35,711 nucleotides of DNA from Bacteroidota bacterium (GTDB lineage: Bacteria > Bacteroidota > Bacteroidia > Flavobacteriales_F > PHOS-HE28), in NCBI GenBank assembly GCA_018267155.1, contig JAFDZE010000012.1, positions 1-35,711 on the forward strand, written 5' to 3'. Positions within the stretch are counted from its first letter, which is position 1. Every line of letters starts with the position of its first letter. The notes beneath the pieces were generated by a model, which worked only from the letters and a program-made list of their open reading frames with translations, searched no databases and was not told the origin of the DNA. Shown in pieces: positions 8,451 to 16,191 of the stretch. A program made the translations under genes and the position numbers.

Positions 8451-9668
8451 ATGAAAGAGGAAGTGACCACCTATGAGCGGATGCTCTCCGGGCGCGGAAG
8501 CACCACTACGGCCTTGGCCATTTCCATCTTCTTGCGCGGAACGACCGACCGGTCCGGCATGATCGACCATTTGCGTGAGCAACGGCACAAGGCCGGGTCT
8601 GACCTGTACCACAGTGTTTTCCTCGTGCAAGCCTTGTGTTGGGAAGGTCGCATCCCCGAAGCTGAGGAGGTGGTCCGGGACACGTTGCTGCGTTACGCGG
8701 ATCTGAGTATCGAAGGGTTGCGCGATCGGATCACCATCCGGTCCTCCGGTGCGCGCATCATCGATTCACACTTCGAGACCTACTCCGGTTCTCCCATGCA
8801 GAATCTCGGCTTCTTCGAGCACGCTCTGGAGGAGCCGACCACGGGTCGTACATATTCGCTGGTGACCAAACTGGCCACTCGCGAGTATGCCGGACGGGAA
8901 CCGCTGTTCTTTTCCGAAGTGTATGCGCCGGGAACAGCGCTCGCCGCGATCGTCCCACGCCCTGTTGATATGTTCACACCTGCCGGATCGGAACTCTCCA
9001 TCATGACCATGGAGAAAGTGCCGGGCACGGAACTCGTGGTGCAAGCAATGACCGGGAGCGAAGTGGACCGGTTCATAGGTGTTTATCGGGCGGTACACGA
9101 TATCGGTCACGAGCAGGTGGAACATCTGTTCCAGAACGTGCCGTTCGAGATCGCGCACAGTCATGCCTATCTGGCTTCGGCCATGCACATGAGCCATGAT
9201 CCCGGGCATTTTGCCGCGATGAACGCCTGGTTGCTCGCCAGTGTGCGGGATCGGGGCTACTCCACCTGGGTGCAGCAACTGGTGGAGCGGATGGTCCAGG
9301 CACTGGAGAGAGCGGCGTTCCACCGGCGGATCGTGCCCGCACGGCATTACGGGTTGTTGCATGGTGACATGCACCGCTTCAATGTGCTGCGCGATGGTGA
9401 TGCGTTCAGGATCATCGATTGGGGCCGTTGCACCACCGGACCCAAGGGGATCGACCTGGCCGTGCTGTTCCGTCGGTTCCCGTACGAGCGTACCGTGGCG
9501 GCGCTGGAACGGGCCGGTTGGTGGTCGGGTTGGCCTGTGGAGAACAGGATCCTGTTCGCCTACTCACTGGTGCTGGTGAGCGTGATGATCGACCTGCAGG
9601 GGATCAAGGACGAACAACCTGCGCAACTTTTCGCTCCTGCAACGCGGGCCGTGATCGACCAGTTGTGA
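8451..9668 (+). CDS. APH/choline-kinase-like phosphotransferase
   Basis: A 405-residue protein whose C-terminal two thirds has the aminoglycoside/choline kinase fold. The catalytic loop HGDMHRFNVL (304-313) supplies the base Asp306 and the metal ligand Asn311, and IIDWG (321-325) carries the metal-binding Asp323. Residues 1-100 look helical (HSVFLVQALCWEGRIPEAEEVV) and resemble a single tetratricopeptide-like hairpin. The family phosphorylates sugars, choline, ethanolamine or antibiotics. Among glycan genes a sugar or amino-alcohol substrate is more likely than drug resistance, which is inference. It is the only plus-strand gene between 1 and 21877. Start chosen at the ATG just after the weak promoter; an upstream frame to 8172 overlaps the divergent methyltransferase gene. 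Confidence 0.85.
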   Translation: MKEEVTTYERMLSGRGSTTTALAISIFLRGTTDRSGMIDHLREQRHKAGSDLYHSVFLVQALCWEGRIPEAEEVVRDTLLRYADLSIEGLRDRITIRSSGARIIDSHFETYSGSPMQNLGFFEHALEEPTTGRTYSLVTKLATREYAGREPLFFSEVYAPGTALAAIVPRPVDMFTPAGSELSIMTMEKVPGTELVVQAMTGSEVDRFIGVYRAVHDIGHEQVEHLFQNVPFEIAHSHAYLASAMHMSHDPGHFAAMNAWLLASVRDRGYSTWVQQLVERMVQALERAAFHRRIVPARHYGLLHGDMHRFNVLRDGDAFRIIDWGRCTTGPKGIDLAVLFRRFPYERTVAALERAGWWSGWPVENRILFAYSLVLVSVMIDLQGIKDEQPAQLFAPATRAVIDQL

Positions 9669-9671
9669 TCG

Positions 9672-9694
9672 ATCCCGGTGGCGATCGGCGGGAT
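9672..9694. terminator. Candidate bidirectional terminator hairpin
   Basis: ATCCCG (9672-9677) pairs perfectly with CGGGAT (9689-9694) across an 11-base loop, in the 34-bp gap between two convergent genes. There is no U-tract, so termination activity is inferred from position only. Confidence 0.35.
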
Positions 9695-9702
9695 GTTCCC
9701 GG

Positions 9703-10785
9703 TCAGGGCTTCACGAAGAACATCACCGTTTCGAAGACGCCCTGCGTGTAGTGCCGCAGGTACACGTGGTATCCCGGCTTGATGGCCAGCACATACCCAG
9801 GGATACGTAAAAAATCACGTTGGTCATGATAGACGCATACCGCGAGGTCCGGCATGTGCTGGCGGATCGATCGTTCAGCGCCCTTCAACGCGCGCTGTTC
9901 GGCACCTTCCACATCGAGTTTGATCAGGTGGACCGGTCCTTTCACCACGTCGTCCAACGCGACGCACGCTATGGTCGTGCTTCCCGAATCGCTCAGCTTG
10001 CTGGCCGAACCCATCGAGTTGTCGAAGTGCAAGGTCTCCGCTTTGTCCCATAAACCTTTGCGCACCAGTTCAACATCGCGCAGGCCGAGCAATTCCTGCT
10101 CCGCCAGCTGGCTCGTGCCCTCATTGGGTTCGAAACAATAGATGTGCCCATGGTCCGGGTACCGCCGGGCGAATTCCTTCGCCGTGGCCCCGTCGAAGGC
10201 GCCACCGTCAACGAACACGGCCCCGGCCGGCAGGTTGATGAATGGTTCCCAATACTGTTCGGCCAGTCGTAGGGTGAAGCCTTCCATGAAGCTGATGTCG
10301 CGGTTGAAACGGAAGTTGATCAGGGCTTGCAGCGTCCTTCGCGAGGTGTCGTCGCACAGCCTGTCGTACAGCGCGCGGTAGCGGTCCAGGTCTTCCAGGA
10401 CGGTGCCGGTGGTCGCCATGAAGTCGATCTCCGGCAACTCCTCGGGAAACGCGGCCTGCAGGGCGAAGTAGTCCACCGATGGCCCTCGACCCCAGCGTTC
10501 TATGTTCCGCCTGGCATCGATGGGACGGCCTTCCACGATGCAGTTGACCACGGCGGTGCTCGCGGGCAGGTCCGCCGAGCGCACAACCGGCTTGTCGCTG
10601 AACCGGCCACCGCTGGCGTCGTTGATGAAGCCCTTCACCCCGGCGCCGTGCCGCTGGAGCATGGTCGCCACGGCTGCACCGTACTTGTTGGTGCCCAGCA
10701 CGTGTACCGATCCGTGCTTCGCCGCCACGAACGCACGACCGCGTGCTTTCACCTCTTCTCTGGTATCGTTCAGTTCCAAGGTCAT
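9703..10785 (-). CDS. FkbM-family methyltransferase with N-terminal Rossmann-like domain
   Basis: A 360-residue two-part protein. The C-terminal part (about 185-360) is an FkbM methyltransferase: motif I FVDGGAFDGAT (191-201), YCFEPNE (216-222) and the family block HLIKLDVEGAEQRALKGAE (286-304). The N-terminal part (about 25-90) has a GTNKYGAAVA nucleotide-binding-like turn, then GFINDASGGRFSDKPVV, reminiscent of the small Rossmann domain in PglD-type sugar acyltransferases. A linker with FMEGF precedes the catalytic part. FkbM enzymes methylate hydroxyls of sugars and polyketides. The ATG overlaps the stop of the ATP-grasp/HAD gene by four bases, so the two products are probably made together. 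The exact acceptor is unknown. Confidence 0.88.
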   Translation of the reverse strand: MTLELNDTREEVKARGRAFVAAKHGSVHVLGTNKYGAAVATMLQRHGAGVKGFINDASGGRFSDKPVVRSADLPASTAVVNCIVEGRPIDARRNIERWGRGPSVDYFALQAAFPEELPEIDFMATTGTVLEDLDRYRALYDRLCDDTSRRTLQALINFRFNRDISFMEGFTLRLAEQYWEPFINLPAGAVFVDGGAFDGATAKEFARRYPDHGHIYCFEPNEGTSQLAEQELLGLRDVELVRKGLWDKAETLHFDNSMGSASKLSDSGSTTIACVALDDVVKGPVHLIKLDVEGAEQRALKGAERSIRQHMPDLAVCVYHDQRDFLRIPGYVLAIKPGYHVYLRHYTQGVFETVMFFVKP

Positions 10786-12059
10786 TCCCGCCAGTCGATC
10801 AGGGCCGGTATCGCGTCCACGTCGAAGACCGGCATACGGTGCACACGTTGCACCTCCGCGCGCTCCTTGAACGCGTTGTCGATGAAGATGGCCCGATCGG
10901 TGTCGCGTATGTGCGCGCTCTTGCGTTCGTCGGGCCGCAGGTGGATGATCTCCTCGAAGAGCCCTTCGTGGATGGCGTGCTCGCGCAGGCTTTCCGCAAG
11001 GTCCCCATCGTGCTTGGTGATCAGCCGGAGCCGTTTGCCGTGTGCCCGGGCGTTGTACACGTACAGCATCGCGTTCCAGTTCACATGGCCATCCTTGATC
11101 AGCGTCTCGTCGTAGTCCACGTAGGCCACGTCGTACGAGAGGCCGCTGCGGAACCGGTTGGTCAGCGCCCGGTCCATTTCCATGCCGCCCGTGTTGCACG
11201 TGATGCTCACGTCGAGGTCGAGCAGGTCGTACACGGTGAGCAGAGGGAAATTGATGCCCAACGCCCGGTACAGCCCCATGCTTCCGGCGGTGCGCACCGA
11301 AACCTCGAGCAGTTTCCACGCGCCTTCGGCGCTGCGCTTCAACTGGAAGTACCACAGGCCGCGCAGGTGCATGCGATCATGGATGGTGCGGGCGATGTGC
11401 TCCATCTCCGGGGTCATTCCTGCCGTAGCGGTGCGCACGCTGATGCCGCCGAAGATGCGGGACCGGGTGCGCGGCCCGATGAAGCGCAGCTCCCCGTGCC
11501 GGTCCGAGAAGCAATCCACGGTGAGTTCCTCGCCGGGCAGCAGCTCGGTGAGGACCATGCCGCTGAGGTCGCCGAGTTCGTTCGCGTCCCTCACCGTGCG
11601 GGAGCCCTTGCCGCCCTGTCCCTCGTCCGGCTTCATGAAGACCGGGTATTTTTCAACCGCGTCGGCATCCGCGTACACCTTCGGGGTGAAACCGGTATCG
11701 GCGAACAACGCGTATGTGGCCCGTTTGCTGCGGGCGATCCGGGCCTGCTCTTCGCCCGGTACCGCCACACGTGCCTTGAACCGGGGCTGGTGCCTGGCCA
11801 GGAACAGCGCGAGGTCGTCGTGCGTGGGCATGATCACGTCGATCGCATCGCGTTCCAGCATCCCGGTGAAGCGCGGCAGGAAGTCGGGATCGCGGAAGTC
11901 GGGCAGGCTGGTGTCGCAACGCTTGAACACGTAGGTGCCGTGGTCGTCGCGACTTGAGGCGCCGTACAATTCGATGTTCATCACGTCCTTCAATGCGGTG
12001 TGGATCTCCAATGCGTTCTCCGCACCGCAGGGGAAGACGAGCACGCGGATCCGCTCCAT
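10782..12059 (-). CDS. ATP-grasp / HAD-like fusion protein
   Basis: A 425-residue fusion. Residues 1-290 form an ATP-grasp unit: a preATP-grasp Rossmann part with VIMPTHDD (75-82), the nucleotide-binding loop FMKPDEGQGGKG (141-152), and the metal-binding strand LLEVSVRTAGSMG (250-262). Residues 310-425 look like a HAD-superfamily phosphatase: DYDETL (315-320) as motif I, LITKHDG (346-352) as motif II and IFIDNAF (391-397) as motif IV. ATP-grasp enzymes make an acyl phosphate and join it to an amine or similar group. Joined to a phosphatase, it may ligate an amino acid or acid to a sugar intermediate; that is inference. The ATG at 12059 was preferred over a TTG two codons upstream. A -7 promoter octamer lies at 12103-12110. 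Confidence 0.85.
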   Translation of the reverse strand: MERIRVLVFPCGAENALEIHTALKDVMNIELYGASSRDDHGTYVFKRCDTSLPDFRDPDFLPRFTGMLERDAIDVIMPTHDDLALFLARHQPRFKARVAVPGEEQARIARSKRATYALFADTGFTPKVYADADAVEKYPVFMKPDEGQGGKGSRTVRDANELGDLSGMVLTELLPGEELTVDCFSDRHGELRFIGPRTRSRIFGGISVRTATAGMTPEMEHIARTIHDRMHLRGLWYFQLKRSAEGAWKLLEVSVRTAGSMGLYRALGINFPLLTVYDLLDLDVSITCNTGGMEMDRALTNRFRSGLSYDVAYVDYDETLIKDGHVNWNAMLYVYNARAHGKRLRLITKHDGDLAESLREHAIHEGLFEEIIHLRPDERKSAHIRDTDRAIFIDNAFKERAEVQRVHRMPVFDVDAIPALIDWRE

Positions 12060-12102
12060 GATCAACGTGCCGAAAGGGGGGGGAATGTGCTCATGCCCGG
12101 TA

Positions 12103-12110
12103 CGAACCTA
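12103..12110 (-). promoter_or_regulatory. Bacteroidetes-type -7 promoter element
   Basis: The minus-strand sequence is TAGGTTCG, matching TAnnTTYG, 43 bp before the ATP-grasp/HAD start, within the 79-bp gap after the mini-DegT gene. It suggests an internal promoter for the last two genes of the long unit. Confidence 0.4.
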
Positions 12111-12138
12111 CGGTGGTGAGCGGGAACACGTGTGCGGT

Positions 12139-13086
12139 TCATCCGAGGATCACGCGCAGTATGCGGTCCATGTGCGTGGCATCGTAGCGTTGGTCCACCG
12201 GCAGGTACACCACGTCGTTCGCGAAGCGTTGCGCACCGTCTGAGGGCGCGAGGGGAGCCAGGAGGCCCGGCCAGTAACGAGCGGTGTAGATCCGGGCGGC
12301 CTGCAAGCGGTTCCGCAGTTCCGGGTCCTCGTTCAAGAACGGATACACCATGGGTACTTGCGCTGCTGTGGGATCGATCGGCAGCCGGTTCAGGCGGTGA
12401 AGTGCGGCATGCAGGTGATCGCGGTTGCCTTGCCGTACGGCTTTGATCCGCTCGTGGTCAATACCGGCGAGCATGTTGGCGGTGAGTCGTGACATCGCAC
12501 GCAAGGGTGCATCGATCAGGCTGCGCTCGTGCTCCTGGTACCGTGCGAATCCCGCTTCGGTGCCTCGCTCGGCGGCTATCCGCAAGTGCTCCCAGCGGCC
12601 GGTGATCTCCGGTTGTTCGAATGTCAGGTCCCGTGCCACATCGCAGTGGAGAAAGGCCCCATCGGCCACACCAAAGAACTTGCGGCACGAGGTGAACCCA
12701 TCGGCGCCGTTCGGCACAGGCGCGTAGTACGCTTGCGCGTTGTCGATGATCAGGTTCGGGACCGTTGCGGCCAATCGCTCCACGGTGGACTGCTTCAGAC
12801 CGAAGTAGTTCGTGTACAACAACGCCTCTCCTTGTGCGGGCCGCCCGGCGGGCAGCACGGGATCCAGTTGCCCGTCGAGGTCGTACAGGGCGAGTTCCAC
12901 ACCGGCTCGGCGGATCGCGGGCGCCAGCACGTCACAGGTGTACCGTGGTGCCAGCAGTCGCTGATGCCCCCGGGCGCGCAGGATCACTTCCAACGCGTGC
13001 CGGCCCAGGTCGAGGGCGATATGGTCTGCCGGACCGGAAGGTCTTGTGACCGGCTCGAGACCGATGAATCCGCCTATGCTGTCCAT
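12139..13086 (-). CDS. Short DegT/DnrJ-like PLP-fold protein
   Basis: A 315-residue protein that looks like a compact sugar-aminotransferase (fold type I PLP) relative. It contains ALDLGRHALEVIL near the position of the phosphate-binding loop, LLAPRYTCDVLAPAI (44-58), the strand IIDNAQAYY (113-121) whose Asp115 would contact the PLP nitrogen, and SCRKFFGVADGA (133-144) whose Lys136 is the candidate Schiff-base lysine. It is shorter than the usual 370-400 residues and the surrounding motif differs from SFHATK in its neighbour. It abuts the WbqC-family gene with no gap (start at 13086, stop at 13087-13089). The pairing suggests a shared step in making an unusual amino sugar. Activity as an aminotransferase is not certain. 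Confidence 0.75.
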   Translation of the reverse strand: MDSIGGFIGLEPVTRPSGPADHIALDLGRHALEVILRARGHQRLLAPRYTCDVLAPAIRRAGVELALYDLDGQLDPVLPAGRPAQGEALLYTNYFGLKQSTVERLAATVPNLIIDNAQAYYAPVPNGADGFTSCRKFFGVADGAFLHCDVARDLTFEQPEITGRWEHLRIAAERGTEAGFARYQEHERSLIDAPLRAMSRLTANMLAGIDHERIKAVRQGNRDHLHAALHRLNRLPIDPTAAQVPMVYPFLNEDPELRNRLQAARIYTARYWPGLLAPLAPSDGAQRFANDVVYLPVDQRYDATHMDRILRVILG

Positions 13087-13815
13087 CTATTCCAGGTCAT
13101 ACGCGTTCATCATACCGGGCAGTTCTTCCTGCGGTACGTACAGCAGGATGTCCAGGATCGAGAGACCGGGCACCCAGGCGTGCCTGCCCTGCTGGTATGG
13201 CGGCAACCGGCTGCGCAGGAAGGAGAGCGTGATACCGCGTTCAGCGAACGCTGCCGCGTTGTAGAGTTCCTTGCCCCCGATCGCGTTCACGTACCGATCG
13301 GCACCTTCCCGCCCACAGATGTCCAGGATGCGCGCCTGTCCGGACAGGTGCTGGTTCGCATGAACGGAGGATGAGGGAACGAGTTCCGTGCGCGAGCCGA
13401 TGTACGCCATCACCTCACGGATCCCGTTCACCAGCAGATCGACCAGTCGTTCGTGCGGGCCATGCAGCACACGTTCCAACATGTCCTGCACGGGCCGAAG
13501 GTTCGGGGCGCGGCTGTACGCCTGGGACACGGTGCGCAGGAATTTCCCTCTCCAGGCGTCGTACCGCCGAGGATCGGTCCCAATAGCATTGATGGCCGTG
13601 AACGATCCCGCATCACTCAGCGGCAGGGTGAACATGTGCGGCGCGCCGTTCACCAGGATGCGATTGCGGTTCACCCAGCCCTGCTTCATGAAGCTGACAT
13701 CATCGTACACCACGAAGCGGTCCACGGCGGCGATCAGTTGAAAATACCCGAGATAGGGGAAGAGGTAGGGCTGCATCACCCCCAGGGTAAGGGTCCGGTC
13801 CGCTGCCAATTCCAT
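13087..13815 (-). CDS. WbqC family protein
   Basis: A 242-residue cytoplasmic protein with the WbqC signature at its start: MQPYLFPYLGYFQL (14-27) followed by VYDDVSFMKQGWVNRNRI (36-53). Later blocks RILDICGREGADRYVNAIGG and the C-terminal ILDILL are also family-like. WbqC proteins occur in O-antigen and capsule loci and have been proposed to help modify amino sugars, but the reaction is not well established. Here the gene sits directly between a full DegT aminotransferase (18-bp gap) and a short DegT-like protein (no gap), an arrangement that supports a joint role. The start at 13815 gives the expected N-terminus close to the first conserved strand. Confidence 0.9.
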   Translation of the reverse strand: MELAADRTLTLGVMQPYLFPYLGYFQLIAAVDRFVVYDDVSFMKQGWVNRNRILVNGAPHMFTLPLSDAGSFTAINAIGTDPRRYDAWRGKFLRTVSQAYSRAPNLRPVQDMLERVLHGPHERLVDLLVNGIREVMAYIGSRTELVPSSSVHANQHLSGQARILDICGREGADRYVNAIGGKELYNAAAFAERGITLSFLRSRLPPYQQGRHAWVPGLSILDILLYVPQEELPGMMNAYDLE

Positions 13816-13833
13816 ACGCCCGGCCGGAATGGA

Positions 13834-14973
13834 TCAACGATACTCGTCCAGCGCGGCCAGCAGCGCTCGCGTTATGCGGTCCGTGTCCTGCGGGGTCAGG
13901 TCGGGGTACAGCGGCAGGCACAACGTGCGCAACGCGGCATCACGGCTGTGCGGGCAGGTTCGGCCCACCACGTACGGCAGCTCGTCCAACGACGGATAAA
14001 AATACCTTCGGCAATGGATTCCTTGCGATGCGAGCGCGGCCAGTACGTGCTCCCGCTCGGCCTCGTCCCGGAACTGCACGGGGTGATACGCGTAGTTGTA
14101 CGAGACCCCCGCTGGCAACCCCGGCTTGACCACCACATCCGCCAATGCCTGATCGTACGCATCGCAGATCCGCGCACGTTGCTCGATGATGCGCTCCACG
14201 TGGGGCAGCACGGCCATGCCCATCGCAGCGTGCAACTCGCTCATTTTGGCGTTCATGCCCAAGGAGATGTGGTCGTCGTTCCGGTGGCCGAAACTCCGCA
14301 ACAGGCGCAGGCGCTCATCGGCGGCCGCATCGTGCAGCACCACCGCGCCACCTTCCACCGTGTGGAACAATTTGGTGGCATGGAAGCTCAGGGTGCTGGC
14401 ATCACCCCATTGCAGGATGCTCTGCCCCTTGTAGGTCACATCGAACGCATGGGCCGCGTCATAGATGACCTTCAGGCCGTGTCTCTTCGCTATGGCATCG
14501 ATCGCCTCCACATCGCAGGGTATGCCGTACACATGCGTGGCGAGGATGGCGGTGACGCCGGGTGTGATGGCCGCCTCGATGGCCGCCGGATCGATGCAAC
14601 AGGTGCCCGGGTCGATGTCCGCGAACACCGGTTCGCAGCCCTCCCAGAGGATGGCACTGGTGGTGGCCACGTAGCTGAACGGTGTGGTGATCACTTTGCC
14701 CTGGACGCCCAAGGCGCGAATGGCCAGTTGCAGCGCGAGGGTACCGTTGGCCATCAGGCGCAGGTAGGGTACATCCGAACGGACGCGCAAGGTCTCTTCC
14801 AGTTCCTGGTGGATGGGGCCCTGATTGGTGAGGTGGTGCGAGGCATAGGCCTTTCGCAGCCAATGCAGATACTCCTCTTGCGGGGGTAGGAAGGTGCGCG
14901 TTACATGGATCGGGGGCCGGGATCCGGTGGGCTCCATCGCGGGCGTCATCGTGGCGGGGGCGGGGATCTCCAT
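13834..14973 (-). CDS. DegT/DnrJ/EryC1/StrS sugar aminotransferase
   Basis: A 379-residue PLP-dependent aminotransferase of the sugar-modifying family. Key features are ANGTLALQLA (75-84) for phosphate binding, TTPFSYVATTSAI (96-108), Asp172 in YDAAHAF, and the Schiff-base Lys201 in SFHATKLFHTVEGGA. The C-terminal YNYAYHPVQF and CLPLYPDL blocks complete the family pattern and the length is normal. It should transfer an amino group, usually from glutamate, to a keto-nucleotide sugar in the cytoplasm. The start at 14973 follows a strong promoter octamer by 16 bp. ATG codons at residues 9 and 13 are possible alternatives, since the first conserved segment begins near residue 20. Confidence 0.93.
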   Translation of the reverse strand: MEIPAPATMTPAMEPTGSRPPIHVTRTFLPPQEEYLHWLRKAYASHHLTNQGPIHQELEETLRVRSDVPYLRLMANGTLALQLAIRALGVQGKVITTPFSYVATTSAILWEGCEPVFADIDPGTCCIDPAAIEAAITPGVTAILATHVYGIPCDVEAIDAIAKRHGLKVIYDAAHAFDVTYKGQSILQWGDASTLSFHATKLFHTVEGGAVVLHDAAADERLRLLRSFGHRNDDHISLGMNAKMSELHAAMGMAVLPHVERIIEQRARICDAYDQALADVVVKPGLPAGVSYNYAYHPVQFRDEAEREHVLAALASQGIHCRRYFYPSLDELPYVVGRTCPHSRDAALRTLCLPLYPDLTPQDTDRITRALLAALDEYR

Positions 14974-14988
14974 CAGGGTTGCGCTTCG

Positions 14989-16191
14989 TCAAATATAGCG
15001 GGCTGTTCCGCCTCCATGGGTCGCGTTGGCGGGAGGTGTCCCCAGGATCTCCAGCAGGCGTTCCGCGGCCACGGGTGCACACCGGCCGTAGTTGAACAGG
15101 ATCTCTTCACGGGCCTTCCTTCCCTTCTGCTCCGCGCTCCCCGGATCGGCGAGCAGGGACCGGATCGTGTTTTCCGCTTCGTCCAGGTCCTTCACCACCG
15201 TTCCGATCCGCGTGCGACCGATCACTTCGATGCCCTCCTCGTCCAGCACTTCACGCCAGTTGATGTGTGCGTTCTTGCGCGGACCGTCGATGAACACCAC
15301 CGGACGCAGGCACCCGAGGGCGAACTCGAAGGCCGCACCCGAATGGTCCGAGATCATCAGGTCGGCGGCCTCCATCGAGGGTTTGGGGTCCGCGTCCAGA
15401 TCGATGGCGAAGCCTTGGTTCCCAGTGTGGTCCCTGCGCAGATCGTCCAGCATGCCCGCGATCTCCTCCATCTTCCATTTGTGGGGCCGCAGGATCACAT
15501 CGTAGTGCGGGGTGAGCCGGTCCACCAGATCCCGCCCGAAACGGTACAGCAGGCTGCTGGGTCCCCACGTGGGGGCGATCAGGATGCATGGGCGGCGATG
15601 TCCGGACCTGCCGCCCACCTCGCGCCCCAAGCGGTCGATCACTTCATAGCCCGTTTCCCAGGCCTGTCCCCTCTGGCCGCTGTGCTTGAAGATGGCCGTG
15701 ATCTCCCGCACATGATGCGGCCCGCAACAGAGCACGTGGTCGAAACCCAGGAAGGTGTCCGCCGGGAAGATCGTGTGCAGGCTCACCATCGAATGCGGAA
15801 GATGCACCACGACGCTACCCGGGTTTTTGTACTTCTTGAACGGGATGTGTGTGGCCGGGGTGAGGATGACCCGGTAGCGAAGGCGGGGGCACAACCGGTA
15901 CGGGTACACATGATCGGTGCCGAGCGAGCGCCGCAGCTCGAGAATGAAGGCCTCGTCCGTGAAACAGTGCAGCGTTACGCCCTTGGCCCGCACTTCGGCC
16001 AACGTGTCGGCCACGAACTTCAGGTGGCCCGGGAAGGGCAGGAGCACGGCCAGGGTGCGGGCGGGCATCGTGCGCAGGTCCGCTTCACAGCGCTGAACGA
16101 TGCGTTCCTCCCGCAGGCGATCGATGCGACCTTTCACCCGGTCGCGCAGGCCGGCCAGGCGCTTCCGCACCGCACCGGGGAATGACCTCAT
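14989..16191 (-). CDS. CDP-glycerol glycerophosphotransferase-like protein
   Basis: A 400-residue protein with the GT-B fold of teichoic-acid polymerases (Glyphos_transf). Family marks are LPHSM (131-135), IAPTWGPSSLL (205-215) where the first active-site loop lies, ILRPHK (233-238) with a conserved His, and LMISDHSGAAFEFAL (278-292), the donor-binding SDxSG block. The N-terminal 35 residues are strongly basic and may associate with membrane. In Gram-positives these enzymes move glycerol- or ribitol-phosphate from CDP-activated donors; Gram-negative capsule loci use relatives to add polyol-phosphate or sugar-phosphate units. Here it may put a phosphodiester into the glycan, which is inference. 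It overlaps the methyltransferase gene by four bases. Confidence 0.85.
   Translation of the reverse strand: MRSFPGAVRKRLAGLRDRVKGRIDRLREERIVQRCEADLRTMPARTLAVLLPFPGHLKFVADTLAEVRAKGVTLHCFTDEAFILELRRSLGTDHVYPYRLCPRLRYRVILTPATHIPFKKYKNPGSVVVHLPHSMVSLHTIFPADTFLGFDHVLCCGPHHVREITAIFKHSGQRGQAWETGYEVIDRLGREVGGRSGHRRPCILIAPTWGPSSLLYRFGRDLVDRLTPHYDVILRPHKWKMEEIAGMLDDLRRDHTGNQGFAIDLDADPKPSMEAADLMISDHSGAAFEFALGCLRPVVFIDGPRKNAHINWREVLDEEGIEVIGRTRIGTVVKDLDEAENTIRSLLADPGSAEQKGRKAREEILFNYGRCAPVAAERLLEILGTPPANATHGGGTARYI
14990..14997 (-). promoter_or_regulatory. Bacteroidetes-type -7 promoter element
   Basis: The minus strand reads TATATTTG, an exact TAnnTTTG. It overlaps the last codons of the upstream glycerophosphotransferase-like gene and leaves 16 bp to the aminotransferase start, indicating an internal promoter. 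Confidence 0.5.

Noticed and set aside
8451-9668. Reading the kinase-like gene as an antibiotic-resistance gene
   Set aside because: The APH fold is shared by many sugar and choline kinases; the glycan-cluster context and absence of mobile elements do not support a resistance role.
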